Notes under the pieces: generated by a model
The model's input: the letters and a program-made list of their open reading frames with translations, nothing else
Told to the model about the DNA's origin: nothing
Database searches by the model: none
Position numbers and translations under genes: made by a program
Shown: piece by piece, positions 1-11,350 of the stretch
Layout of the letters: each line of letters starts with the position of its first letter
How positions within the stretch are numbered: position 1 is the stretch's first letter
Assembly: GCF_007655135.1 (NCBI RefSeq)
Contig: NC_045134.1
Coordinates: forward strand, 18,934,568 to 18,998,567
DNA length: 64,000 nucleotides
From: Punica granatum
Taxonomy: Eukaryota > Streptophyta > Magnoliopsida > Myrtales > Lythraceae
Direction of reading: 5' to 3'

Positions 1-440
1 GTCCTCACTCAATCGTGATCGCCTCCGGTGGGAGGTCTTAAGTTTTGTGCGAGATCGCTTAATACTGTCTTGGCTTGATCGTGATCACCTCTTTTGTGAG
101 GTCTTTGCTTTCTTTGCCTTCACTAGGAGATTCGGCTCTACCTCCACTGGAAAGTCTTTTCTTCTTCTTTCTTTTTTATTTTTTTTATCGCCTCCCATGG
201 GAGGTCTTTGTTATGCCACGAATGGGAGGTCGCTTGATTGAGCTCACCTCCAATGGGAGGTCTTTATTTTGACTTAAATGGGAGGTTGCTTTATTGATAT
301 CGCCCCCAATGGGAGGTCATTGATTGAGGTCGCCTCCAATGGGAAATCTTTGCTATACTTCCAATGGGAGGCCTATGATTGAGGTCTCATCCAATGGGAG
401 GTCTTTGATTGAGGTCGCCTCCAATGAGAGGTCTTAAGCA
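1..440. repeat. Degenerate hairpin-rich tandem repeat
   Basis: A unit of about 30 bp, roughly GAGGTCGCCTCCAATGGGAGG plus a short TTTGATT-like spacer, recurs with heavy decay, most clearly from about 185 to 435. Each unit contains the imperfect palindrome CCTCCAATGGGAGG, so the tract could fold into a series of small hairpins. Short ORFs in it are incidental. I do not recognise the family. Confidence 0.6.
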
Positions 441-838
441 TTTTTGCTTTGCGAGGTCTACGCGTTAGATCGCTTGCTCGGGGTTGCTCTCCTGCGCAAT
501 CTTGTTTTTCACAACTTGTTTGTCGCAATTGCTTCCCTTTTGGAAGTCTTGTTTCTCCACGACAGGTTTGTGGCACGGCTTGTCGCCATGCGACTTGCTT
601 TTCATTGATCTGCGAGATTCACCAAACTTGCTAGAATTTGATAAAATATTCTACGCTACAAATGTGAGTATAACTTTCATAATGCATGCATGAATAAAGC
701 TTAATAACTGTACATAATTATAAGCAATGAGCATCTAACAAGGTTGGTTTAACCCACAGCGTATTATATCTACATGGAATATTTACTACAATTTATGCCC
801 TTGATCTACAAAATATGATATAATATATATGTGTGCAT
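441..838. other. Intergenic, nothing recognised
   Basis: No coding signal or known element is visible. The GC-richer left half gives way to AT-rich sequence, and the last bases (833-838, GTGCAT) form the left target-site duplication of the adjacent Copia element. Confidence 0.5.
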
Positions 839-1036
839 ATTACGGGATATGTTGCCGAGATTAGCGGAACTATTTTGTATCATATAATCTTAGCTAGCCT
901 TCTTAGTTTCATGTATAATAGGCAATTAGCTATCTTAGAAATCTTTCCTTTCTTTTCTTCTTTGTATTGAGATATATGTACATTACCAGAGTATAATCAA
1001 ATCAAGCTTTGGAGCTTCTCATTCAATAGTTTATCA
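839..1036 (+). repeat. Copia 5' LTR
   Basis: This 198-bp LTR matches 6267-6480 almost throughout, including the shared stretch AGATTAGCGGAACTATTTTG, and ends TTTATCA. It lacks an extra copy of the ATTACGGGATAT-like start that the 3' LTR carries. Confidence 0.88.
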
Positions 1037-1048
1037 TGGTATCAAAGC
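1037..1048 (+). other. Copia primer binding site (tRNA-iMet type)
   Basis: TGGTATCAAAGC abuts the 5' LTR. It matches the usual plant initiator-tRNA-Met primer site TGGTATCAGAGC with one change. Confidence 0.85.
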
Positions 1049-1113
1049 AAACTGGAACCATATCACCTAATTTGCTCTAGGGTTGTTTTGGTTACTCATG
1101 AAAGACAACAAGA

Positions 1114-1997
1114 ATGGGGAAGGGTGAAGAAACATCAGGAAAGGTTATTGAGGGAGTTGAAGTTGATTCGTTGTCGGTTTATATTGTCAACCCATCAGAT
1201 TACACTGGTGCGAGTTTGATCAATTACAAGCTGAATGGATCGAATTATCTTACCTAGTAGAGAGCTATGCTGACTGCATTGACAACAAAGAATAAAGTTG
1301 GAATGGTTGATGGTATGGTGCCAAAGCCACCAGAGGATGATCCAAACCGGGCACGATGGGATATGCGCAACGCCTTGGTGATTTCCTGGATATTCAATAC
1401 ACTGGACCCGAAGTTTCAATCCAATGTGGCCTATGCAACGATGGCTCAGACGCTATGGGAAGAACTGCGGAAAAAAAATTCGCAGGGGAAACGAAACAAG
1501 AATTTATTAACTGAAGGCGAAAATCGGTAGTTTGAAGCAATAAGGGATGTCCGTGACAAAATACTACTCACGGCTCAAGACACTTTGGGACGAATTGGAT
1601 AATTACTTGGAGATACCGACATGCACATGTTCCGAAGCCAAATTGTACGCAACACAAAGAGAAAGGGAGAAGGCCCACTAATTTCTGATGGGTCTAGGTT
1701 CGAATTCGGGACAGTAAGGTCCAACATCCTCAGTCACGAGTCGGCTCATCCACTGAACAAGGTCTATGCCATGATTTTACACGAGGAAAGGCATAATATT
1801 GTGGCTCTATCTCATGAAAACACTGCACCAGATGGAGCAGTGTTCTTGAGCAAACTGTCGGGGCTCAAGCAGGAGAAACAAGGGAACAATGGCGGCCAAG
1901 CTCATGGTGGATAGGGAGGCGAAAGGGGTTAAGGAGTAACGAGCAAAACTTGTTTTCATTGTGGTCGTGTGGGTCACATCAAAAGCTCGTGTTGGTT
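1114..1997 (+). pseudogene. Copia gag remnant with zinc knuckle
   Basis: This is the nucleocapsid-type gag of the Copia element. The reading begins at ATG 1114 and has the N-terminal pattern of Copia gag (an N-Y-K-L-N-G-S-N-Y-L segment) before two consecutive stops at about 1255-1260, where a tryptophan is usual. Readable gag continues at 1267-1530 with the conserved A-R-W-D and W-E-E-L type residues, then shifts frame near 1510-1620. A CCHC zinc knuckle, C-F-H-C-G-R-V-G-H-I-K-S-S-C, lies at 1951-1992. No uninterrupted gag remains. Confidence 0.85.
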
Positions 1998-2363
1998 ACT
2001 TCACGGGTATCCGGCGAATTTGGAATCGAAGCCAGTGAATGAAAGAGGGCAGCATTTGCTTTTGGGAAGAAGAGGAGGAGGAACAAGGATGACAGGAAGG
2101 CAACGTGGATTGGGCCAGAATTCGAGTCAGTTTAATGGGTTGCAGGCCCATCAGGCCCGACTAGGACAACCCAGTAATGGCCAAAATAGGCTTGGCTGCT
2201 TACAGGCCCATCAAGCCCAAATAGGACAGCCCAGCAGCGGGCTGAACATGCTATCTAGCCTTTCGGAGTCGGCATTTCCGAAATTGCTTGATTTCCTCAG
2301 TCTAGATGATGATAACGTGCCTCCTAATATAGGTAAAAATTTTATTTCGGTAAATCTTGGGCA

Positions 2364-5300
2364 GGATTGGATAATTGATAGTGGAGCCTCTGGGCATATG
2401 ATTGGACGTACGGATTTTCTTGTTGAGACGCAAGTGCTTGCCAAGAAGCCGAAGATCCATACACCGAATGGGGGAGCTTTTGACGCTTGCAAAAGTGGAT
2501 AGCTCTTATTCTCTCATATGTTTTATTAGTCTCGGAGTTCAATTGCAATCTTATCTCTGCATCCCAATTATCTAAGGACTTGGATTGTTGTGTAATATTT
2601 TACGTGGATTTTTGCTTGATACATAACTGCACCACGAGGAAGACAATTGGAGTGGGTGAGTCCAAGGAAGTGTGTATTATCTTCGACGTGTGGCTATTCG
2701 AGAGCAGGCTAATAGAGTCATCAACGCCGAGACAGATGATTTGTGGTACATGCGACTCGGACATCCATCACGACGAATTAAATTCAATGGTATTGGTTTG
2801 GAATCAAATGTAGCTATGAATAAAGAGTGTGATATTTGCATCCATTTCAATTGATTCACTGTGATTTGTGGGTGCCTTATAAGGTGAAGTCTATTTCTAG
2901 GGCTCGTTATTTTTTGACAATTGTTGATGATTATAGTCGAGCCATATGGTTATATTTGATGCGGGAAAAATCGAAGACACATTGCCATCTCACAAACTTT
3001 TGCAAATTGGTGAGGAGTCAGTTTAATCGCATTCCTCAGTTTAATCGCACTGTGAAAATAGTGCGAAGTGACAATGGGAAGGACTTTATTTATCGGGATT
3101 TATAGAATTATTTTTCCACCGAAGGAATCACTCACCAAGTGTCTTGCATAGACACGCCTCAACAAAATGGACGTGTCGAGCGGAAGCACAGGCACATATT
3201 AAATGTCGCGTGGACTTTAATGTTTCAAGCAGGGCTTCCAACTGAATTTTGGTGAGAATGTGTTACCACAACGACCCATCTGATTAACATAACTCCCACA
3301 TCGTTTTTGGGAGGTAAAAGTCCATATGAAGTATTGTTTGACAGGCCGCCGAATTATTCAAATTTGAGGGTGTTTGGGTGCTTATGCTATGCTCATGATA
3401 GGCCGAGGGATAAAGACTAATTCAAGCCTTGATCATGTCGATGTATATTTGTCAGTTATCCATACGGTAAAAAGGCTTGGAGAGTTTACGATCTCGAGAA
3501 AAATGAAATATTTGTGACTCAAGATGTACGGTTTTGCGAGATGGAGTTTCCATTCTCTGACTAGATGGATGATTCGGGCAAGAGGGAAACCGGTCACATT
3601 CAATTTTTTGATACTGAGAGGCCTATTTATCGAGCAAGTAGTCAGGGGGAGTTGAGATTTGGCAACTTGGTTGGTAGTCAGAAGGAAATGGGCAGTGGGC
3701 TGAACCACGCAGAATTTAACAATGAACTGAGAGAGGATTTTCTTGATGAATAGGATACAATGGACATGTGATGCGAACCTCGACGAATCTACCACGAGAC
3801 CCAACAACAATAGAATGAGATCAAACTCGGGATTGTCCAATGAAGGTTTCAAGGATAGAGAATATTGACCCGCTGAATATAAAGAGCCAGAAACCAATAT
3901 TATAATATGAAATATTGACCCGCTAGCTATAAGGAGCTAGAAACCAATATTATAAATGTCGGGAATCACAAGTCATCACACTTGCAATATCGTCAAAGTT
4001 GCTGCAAAACAGCTCAGAGAAAACCTCTCTCACAAAGTTGAATGAAAACTGATCTGTTTTCTCTAGGGAGGCCACATGCCTATTTATAGAGAGAAGCTGA
4101 TAACCTAATTGGGCTAATGAACTGGGCTAAAATAAATCCTAAATGTAATGAGCCTAAAAATGAAATAGGCCCAAGTTATTGAAAAATAACTAAATTCAGC
4201 CTTTTGAACTGGGATCATCTTCTAAATAAATTTCTAAGATATGAACGGTCGTGGCTTCTTGTTCCACATGCTGCCCACCCAAGAGCTTGACTACTCCTCC
4301 ATGGACATGCAATAACATCCTTTGCATGGCTAGTTCGATTCGCTTGGCTCGTGCTCTTTTTCTTAGTCCAGCTAGCACGTGCATGTCCCAATGCTCGACT
4401 TCATGCCATGCCCCGTCATCCTAGAATGCTTCCACATGCCCGTGTGAAGGGTCCTCTAGCTGGATCATATCAACATGGATGAGCTTGACACATCTCATAT
4501 TGAAATGGAGAGTACTGAACCAGTGTTACGACGTTTTGATTGACATAAGTTTGCACGGAAGTATTTGAAAGATTTTGAAGTCCATATTCACACCGCTTTA
4601 CACACCCTCCAGCTCATCTGCTTCATTGAAATCCTTAGGTACGGGTCATTCTATTGAGCGATATTTGTCCGATTCTGGTGCATCTGACAAATATCTTGTG
4701 TATGTAAGTGCTTTGGATTCGGAGATGGAGCCTTCATCTTATCAAGATGTAGCAACCAATTCACGATGGAGGCAAGCTATGGCGGAAGAGATTAAAGCAC
4801 TAGAATCCAATGGGATGTGGACCATTGAGCATATGCCTCCGGGAAAATGACCAATTGATTGCAAGTGGGTGTACAAGATTAAACGTTGAATAGATGGGAG
4901 CATAAAGATTTACAAGGCGCGACTTGTTGCGAAGAGATTCACTCGGGTTGAGGGAGTGGACTTTAATGAGAAATTCGCATCGGTAGCTAAATTAGTCACG
5001 GTAAGACATCTTCTTGCTATGGTTGTGACAAAGGGATGAGAGATACATCAAATGGACGTCAATAATGTATTTTTGCACGGAGATCTTGAGGATGAAGTTT
5101 ACATGTGCCTACTACCTGGTTATTCTTCTAAAAAACTGGGAGTGGTTTGTCGTATCAGGAAGTCACTTTACGGGTTGATGCAAGCTTCACGAAACTGGTA
5201 TGCCAAACTTGCAGAATCCATACTACACTATGGGTTTCGACAGTCTAGAGTGGATCATTCACTCTTCATATTTAATCGTGACAACGTTTTCCTTGCGGCC

Positions 5301-6256
5301 TTAGTATATGTTGATGATATTCTCGCGGTTGGCAATAATCATGAGCAATCCACATGTTTCAAGCGATATCTAGATCAATGTTTTCGCATCAAAGATCTGG
5401 GACCAGTACGATATTTCCTTGGGATTGAGGTGACCAGAATGGAGTCCAGGTCATTCCTTAATCAGAGGAAGTATGTACTTGACATGCTTACGGAATGCGG
5501 GATGCTTGGTGCGCGACCATCTCTATTTCTGATGGAGCAACATCATTGGTTGACAGCAGAATCAGGGGCTCCTCTTAATGACCTAGCAGGTATAGGCGAC
5601 TAGTTGGTCATTTGATTTATCTAAAAATTACATGATCGGAACTTTGTTACCTGGTGCATATCTTATCTCAGTTCATGTAGGACCCACGTCAAGGTCATTG
5701 GGATGCTGCGATGTGGGTGCTTCATTATTTGAAACAATCACCAGGACAATGAATTTTTCTACGGCCGAACTCATTGGAATTCGAAGTATATTGTGACTTG
5801 GACTGGGCCAGTTGTCCCATGACACATCGTTCAATCACGGGATATTTTGTAATATTAAGAGGGTGTCCCATCTCTTGGAAGACAAAGAAGCAATCGACGG
5901 TGTCTCGCTCTTCGGCTAAAGCGAAGTATCGAGCTATGGCAGGGCAGTTAGTGAAGTCTTATGGCTCCGGAGCTTAATTAATTCTCTTAGGATCAATTAT
6001 ACTGCGCCTACTTGATTATTTTGTGATAATCAGGCTTCTTTACATATCGCAGCTAACCTAATGTTTCACGAGCGAAAGAAGCATATAAAAATAGATTGCC
6101 ACTTTGTTCGTGAACATATTCGGTCTTGCGTGACCAAAACTTCACACATTTCGACAAGACTGCACATTGCAGATATTTTTACGAAAGCTTTAGGACGAGA
6201 TCGATTCCACTTTGTCTTGGGCAAGTTAGGCATTCGAGATCCTCATACTCCAACTT
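2364..6256 (+). pseudogene. Copia pol remnant (PR-INT-RT-RH)
   Basis: The retrotransposon polyprotein can be followed in pieces. The aspartic protease motif D-S-G-A is at about 2370-2385. The GAG-pre-integrase segment (L-W-Y-M-R-L-G-H-P) is near 2740-2770. Integrase runs about 2850-3250 with H-C-D-L-W, R-S-D-N-G and V-E-R-K-H supplying the D, D and E positions. Reverse transcriptase runs about 4735-5600 with Y-V-D-D at about 5308. RNase H runs 5774-5977, where the usual S-S-A-E-A-E-Y-R-A motif reads S-S-A-K-A-K-Y-R-A. Coding similarity resumes on the far side of the solo LTR at 3769-4472. Several stops and shifts make it a pseudogene. Confidence 0.9.
3769..4472. mobile_element. Solo LTR nested in the Copia element
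   Basis: A 704-bp insertion starts TGATG and ends ATATCA, and is flanked by the 5-bp direct repeat ACATG at 3764-3768 and 4473-4477. This is the signature of an LTR left after LTR-LTR recombination. It encodes nothing. It contains a tandem duplication of about 49 bp (about 3860-3907 and 3908-3957) and a TATA-like CTATTTATAGAG near 4079-4091, compatible with a promoter on the plus strand. No other copy lies in this window, so its family is unknown. Confidence 0.88.
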
Positions 6257-6266
6257 GAGGGGGAGA
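6255..6266 (+). other. Copia polypurine tract
   Basis: TTGAGGGGGAGA lies directly before the 3' LTR, the usual plus-strand primer position. Confidence 0.85.
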
Positions 6267-6480
6267 ATTACGGGATATATTATGGGATATGTTGCAGAGA
6301 TTAGCGGAACTATTTTGTATCATATAATCTTAGCTAGCCTTATTAGTTTAATGTATAATAGGCAATTAGATATCTTAGAAATCTTTCCTTTTTTTTTTCC
6401 TTCCTTGTACTCAGATATATGTACATTACCAGAGTATAATCAAATCAAGCTTTTGGAGCTTCTCATTCAGTAGTTTATCA
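6267..6480 (+). repeat. Copia 3' LTR
   Basis: This 214-bp LTR pairs with 839-1036. Its start is duplicated: ATTACGGGATAT is followed by ATTATGGGATAT, whereas the 5' LTR has only one such block. It ends TTTATCA next to the target duplication GTGCAT. Confidence 0.88.
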
Positions 6481-6486
6481 GTGCAT

Positions 6487-8035
6487 AAACACTAAACACC
6501 CTTATGCATGTAAAATTGAAGGGATCTACTTTCCCTTTTTCCTCAACTCCCCGTAGGCAACAAGTACCTTCTTATATGCACGTAGACACACACATATATG
6601 TATATATTGCAAACAGGAAAATGTGGAAGCTATTGATATAATGATTCAAAAGTAGAGAAAGAAGATATCTCCCCTTTTCACATGCTGAAGGATCCTTATG
6701 CATTCTCTGTAAGAATTCAGGATACTACTGCTTGGTCGCATATGATGCGAGACCCTCTTGTTGTCGATTGGTCTTGTTTACTGCTTATGGCAGCGGCTGG
6801 CATCATGGGAGGCCAATAATATCACCTCTGAACAAGCATTTTGTTACGGCCAGTGACCAGTGTACTTCAAAGAGAGGATGTAATAGATTCATGGGAAAAT
6901 AGTAACATCTCATAGATGAAAATGAGATTGAGAATCTCGATTCTTTTGGCGCAGGAGAAGGCAGAAGGATTGATGGCTTGACAGGTCTCGGATGGCATGA
7001 ATGAAACCGGCGTGAGACAAGGTTGCTGCGCCATTGAGTTGGCTTCTATGCATCGTTGTCTTTACTTTGGTGTATAGAGGCAGAGATGTTCCATACACCT
7101 TTTCCATGTCTTGCCTTTAAATATCTTTAACTTCCTGTCCTCCCTTTATCATCACCTATTCACAAGTCAAACCCTCGTCATCGGAGGCACAATTAGAGCA
7201 GGAGATAGCAAGGGCCGCTTGCACCAGGAGAATCCCTGTGACTAGCTGGCAAGGCTATTGTTGATGAGCGTCACTGTGGCCAGATTGGTTTAAATTGGGA
7301 GATTGATTGGAATAAATGAGGGGACTACCGTGGCTATTGATCAATTCGAACCATTGAGTGCGAGCTTGTTGATTGTCACGATGGAGAGGCCACTTCTCCT
7401 TTTGTTTGTTCTATGCTGATGAGCTTGTCTTCCACGTTCTTGAGTGATTACTCCGTTGAAACTCGAAAAAGCTGTTGCCTTTCTAACCAGAAACGTGTAT
7501 CATCATCATCATCATCCTTGGCCTTAGACCAGGCTAGCGGGTAGTTAAAATTTCTCAGACTAATGTTTTGTTAAGAATCATTTAAGTAACAATACATTAA
7601 AAAATAACATAAGAAATTGATTTTAAAAATTTAACTAGTAATTTTACATCTAAAAATTGGAGGGAACAAGCTCCAAAATAAAATATTAATATTAATTTTA
7701 TCAAATAAAAATTAATCAAGGCCTCTTATTAAAATTTGGCTTTAGGCCAACAACTTCCTCAGGTCGCCCCTGCCCCAGCTCTAACATTGGGAGATACCGT
7801 CCCAACATTAAAAGATTCCAATTTTGGGGGTAGGGGCCGTGTCGGCGGGGCCCTCCATCCCAGCAAAGAAACCAACCCAACCACAAGAGTTTTTAATTTT
7901 CTGTTTCTAAAATTTTCCATGTTATTTTTATTAATTTTCATTGATGTGTCATTGTCATGCCAGGGCCACCACTCGATCTCTTTGATGGCCAAACTCTACC
8001 TCAGTAGCCTTGTGAGAGGACTCTGCCTCCTTCAC
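6487..8035. other. Intergenic, no gene recognised
   Basis: Several short ORFs occur on both strands but none shows a family I can name. There is an (ATC)n run at about 7499-7516 and AT-rich DNA at about 7540-7735. The stretch 7736-8035 may still belong to the adjacent Tat-like element fragment, but I see no boundary. Confidence 0.5.
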
Positions 8036-9741
8036 TAGGCGATCTTTATTCTCGTTGGCCTTTTTGATCTTGGCCATGTTGCGAGGTAGGCCGTTCATGC
8101 CCTCGTAGCGACCATGGAGGGCCTGCACACATGAGGCGTCTAGTGTTAGTTAAAGATCAAGTATGGACATCTAATTAAGGACCAAAGAGGAATACTTACA
8201 CGCATCTCCTCCCTCAAGAGAGTATCAACTACCTCCGTGCGAGACACCTCTGTGAAGTCCCTCGTTTGCTGCTTATCCTATGGGGGATAGATATATTTCA
8301 ACGGTAGCGAGGGAACTCCAAAATCCTCGACCAAAGAGTCCTCCATCACCGTTCAATAAGGTGGAGGCATGAATAGGCTGTGAGGACGGGGTACCTCTTC
8401 GCGTTGTTGCTCCGTAGCAACAGCCGCCGCACCCCGTGAGATGGAGCTTGTCTTTCAGCCCTCTAACGGAGGATCTGAATCCTCCGAGACATCCTCGACT
8501 TGGTCAGTAGATGTGGCCCCTACCCTCGCTTTCTTCTTCCTCTGTCCTGCGGCGGAAGACTCGAATTCCTCGCGTTGGCGCGAGGACTTTTTAACAGGTG
8601 AACTGTGGAAGTTGGGAGAACAGTTATGGACGCGTCAAATCACGCCGGAATGTTGATCCCGTGGATGATTCGAGGCGAGCAGGAGCAAGTGACACCGAGC
8701 CTGTAAAGGTTGCAGTTAGTGGGCGATGTTTGACAAGCGACATATCAATCAAAGGAAAAAGACAACAATTATTATATACCTAATTAATCTGAATCGGTTT
8801 GTTAGGAATCAACAACGCGTCTTCGAGGCCATCCTCGCTTAGGGTATGCCGAATGGAAGTAGGCTTAATGGGACCTCCCTCATTTGGCTAAACCATCTCT
8901 TTCTAGGTCTCCATAGTGCATCATTCTTCAGTCGTGAGCTTTGGGTTAGAATCGAGGGTAGCTTCGCGCTAAACTGATTGTTGCTCAGTGTTCCAAGGCT
9001 TCGCTTGGCTTATGAAAAACCACTTCTTCCCCTATTCTGACTTGGTACTAGGGTAGTCGTAGAGGATCTTTGTTTTGCTATAAAGGGCGTGAAGAAGTAC
9101 TCGTGGGTTAGCCCACAAGGGTCTTCTTTGAGACGGTAAAAGTGGAGGAAGGCATTGAGGCAATAAATAACACTATGACGCTTGCATCACATGCGAAACG
9201 TGAACCACAATGTCCATGAATTTAGGAGCAGCTACGAAGGCACTATCGTGAACCGCTTGCATAGCTTTTCAATGTCCTTGTGAAGGGGCCAGTGAAGCCC
9301 TGTCTCGATTAATGCAGGGCACATGGGCATTTGCCCATTCTTAGGGTTATTTGCCCTGTGGTTTGGGTGCGTGAAATAAGGATTCTTCTCATCAGTGAAG
9401 CCGCTGCGAATCTCCTCATTAGTGAAGCGGCTGCGAAGGCGCTATCGTGGACTGCTTGCACAGCTCCTCAATGTCCTTGTGAAGAGGCCAGTGAAGCCTT
9501 GCCTCGATTAACGTAGGACACATGGGCATCTGCCAATTCTTAGGGTTATTCGGCCTATGGTTTGGGTATGGGAAATGAGGGTTCTCCTCATTAGTGAGGT
9601 GGCCTGGCTTCATTGCCTCCTAAAATTCATCGATGGTAATCTGACTCCAAGTGAAAACCTCACGATCCTCGCTTGATCTACTTGTGGAAGGTCTAACCCT
9701 ATTACCTGAGTGGCCCTATCGTTGTTTTTTTGTGAAGCCAT
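8036..9741 (-). pseudogene. Antisense ORF of the Tat-like element, broken
   Basis: Read on the minus strand, an ATG at 9741-9739 begins M-A-S-Q-K-N-N-D. Coding-like text then continues in pieces: a segment around P-H-F-P-Y-P-N-H-R-P-N-N-P-K-N-W (about 9590-9540), a duplicate of it at about 9370-9330, a G-K-K-W-F-F-I motif near 9030, and a charged tail near 8130-8040 that could form a coiled coil. Stops and frameshifts are frequent. The W-F-F-I type motif and the position beside a 3' LTR resemble proteins annotated as putative plant transposon or gypsy-type N-terminal domain, but I could not check this. The molecular role of this family is not established. Confidence 0.5.
9231..9602. repeat. 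Tandem duplication, period 199 bp
   Basis: The block at about 9231-9402 is repeated at about 9430-9602 with roughly 15-20% difference by eye. It lies inside the antisense ORF and duplicates the segment containing the P-N-H-R motif. Confidence 0.75.
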
Positions 9742-10179
9742 TGCACTAACATTAAAATGGTGGTTGGAGGAGATAATCTGAAGACACTGAGAGAGAGAGA
9801 CGGAAAATGGGCAGAGTTTAAGAGCAAAGGAGATGAGAATGAGAGAAATCTCTCTAATGATGCCCTTTTATAGATGCTGGAATCCCATTAGAATACCAAA
9901 GGTCACGGGATGTGATAGCTTTCTGCCATCATTTCCTCTAACACGCAGCGAAGATGAAACAACGCCAGATCCAAAGGCTAGGGGTCCGTTATACGATCTT
10001 GATTTGACGGCAAGGGGGGCATGGAGAGGATTGATGCGGATTGAGCTCATATTAACCGTTGGATTAAGTCAAATCCAACGGCTTCAAAATGCCTGAAGTA
10101 TGCTTCTCGTGGGGCATGCTTCGAGCCATGGGACGACATGTGTTAGTAACTTCCTTGACCACGCGAGTTGCACGTGCCC

Positions 10180-10193
10180 GAATAGGGGGGCAA
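10180..10193 (+). other. Polypurine tract of the Tat-like element
   Basis: GAATAGGGGGGCAA directly precedes the LTR start TGTTGGGG, as expected for plus-strand priming. Confidence 0.75.
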
Positions 10194-10573
10194 TGTTGGG
10201 GACTGGATTTTGGGTACCCGACTCGGTAAGTCCCATAGGGCTTGATGAGTAAAGCGAAGCCCAATCCGTTAGTGTGCGACGCGGGCTAAGATCTCCAAAT
10301 CTAAGCAAGCCCAACGGTATCTATCCATGGTGGTGACGTAATTTATTTCTAAACTCCTTATAAATACATACTTGTTGCATACTTTGAGGGCTAATCGACT
10401 ACTTGCACTTTTTCCCTCGCATATAAGACTAAATCTACCTTGAGCATCTGAAAGGGAAATCGGGACACCACCCCCGAGTTCCCCTTGGTGCAGGTGTTCG
10501 TGGCTCGTGACTAGATCAACGATTGCAGATTCTTCATCAGCAACTTACACGTGGATTTTGTGTGGTCCCAACA
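10194..10573 (+). repeat. 3' LTR of the Tat-like element
   Basis: This 380-bp LTR begins TGTTGGGGAC and ends GGTCCCAACA, so its ends are near-perfect inverted repeats. A TATA-like box (TATAAATAC) lies at about 10360. At 10574 the sequence switches immediately to GLR coding sequence. The flanking bases GAAAC would be the right target duplication, but the left partner was not found. Confidence 0.8.
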
Positions 10574-11350
10574 GAAACCAAACCCATCGGTCTTATAGGT
10601 CGGTCCAACCACAGTGTACATGTTACAGTACTTGGCGAGGTATAGCTTGAGGTAGGGGATCTCATTGAAGATCGCATCGACCCCTCCATTTCCAGTTCCC
10701 TTTGTTAGCGCATCTTGGAACTCCTCTATGGAACTGTAAGGAATCAGCCTTTCATCTCCCATCTCAGAAGCTCCCTAATGAACGAGTTCTTTCGGTACCC
10801 CACATAGTAACGGTTCCTCACAAGGGTACTTGCGCATCCATGAACTTGGGCTGGAGTTGCTGTATGGTCAAGAATGATGCCAAGCTTTCTGTGTAACTCT
10901 GTGTTATGATCAGCACGACGAACACCCCTATGATCAACACCAATCTTGTCCACTTGTTTCGTACACTCTCTCTTGTTAATACGTATAACATCGATCACAG
11001 ATACACTTTATGTGATTTGTGCAACTTATATGCATACCTAGCTAGGTTTTCATACGATATCATGAAAGGAGAGCGAGAGAACATCATGCATGTGCTCTTG
11101 GCAAAAACGATAGTTGAGAAGGAAAACCAGAGGCTGAGGCTGAGTCGGTCACTCCAGGAGCCCTTGACGTTTCGTTGTTGTGGCATTCAAGGACCCAGAC
11201 AATGCAGCCAGTGAATACAAAGGCCAGACCGGTGGTTAGCTAGAGGTCCCACTCCAGTGGCTTAAGGAATATCTACAAGTTCCTTCTCCCATCATCTTTA
11301 ATTACCACCAGCATTGACACGCCCGACTCCGAGTGGGGCAGTGAGTGCCT
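10574..11350 (-). pseudogene. Glutamate-receptor-like channel (GLR) fragment
   Basis: Plant GLRs are ligand-gated cation channels of the plasma and endomembranes. Read from 11350 downward, the ligand-binding part ends E-S-G-V-S-M-L-V and is followed by I-F-L-K-P-L-E-W before M1. M1 follows as L-A-F-V-F-T-G-C-I-V-W, the pore segment W-F-S-F-S-T-I-V-F-A lies near 11120, M3 ends S-Y-T-E-S-L-A-S near 10890, and the second ligand-binding lobe ends G-P-T-Y-K-T-D-G-F-G-F near 10580. These pieces lie in different frames and include stops, so it is a pseudogene. At 10574 the coding sequence is cut by the LTR, and M4 and the tail are missing. The 11350 side looks like an exon end. Confidence 0.88.

Larger units (their letters stand above)
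839..6480 (+). mobile_element. Ty1/Copia LTR retrotransposon, decayed
   Basis: The element has two similar LTRs (839-1036 and 6267-6480), a tRNA-iMet-type primer site directly after the 5' LTR, a polypurine tract directly before the 3' LTR, and remnants of gag, protease, integrase, reverse transcriptase and RNase H in Copia order, with integrase before RT. GTGCAT occurs at 833-838 and again at 6481-6486, which supports a single insertion. Many in-frame stops and frameshifts interrupt the polyprotein, and a 704-bp solo LTR lies inside it. It cannot encode working proteins. The LTR start (ATTACGGG) is not the usual TG, so that exact edge is uncertain by a few bases. Confidence 0.92.
8036..10573 (+). 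mobile_element. 3' fragment of a Tat-like LTR element
   Basis: The right end is a clear 3' LTR (10194-10573) preceded by a polypurine tract, and upstream of it lies a degraded ORF in antisense orientation. Antisense ORFs between pol and the 3' LTR are known in the Tat lineage of plant Ty3/gypsy elements. No gag, pol or 5' LTR is seen, so the element is truncated on its left; that edge is uncertain. The LTR end at 10573 lies inside the GLR coding sequence, so the element was inserted into that gene, or a rearrangement placed it there. Confidence 0.65.

Noticed and set aside
3433..3897. 154-codon minus ORF across the solo LTR edge
   Set aside because: It spans the Copia/solo-LTR boundary, so it cannot be an old gene, and has no domain.
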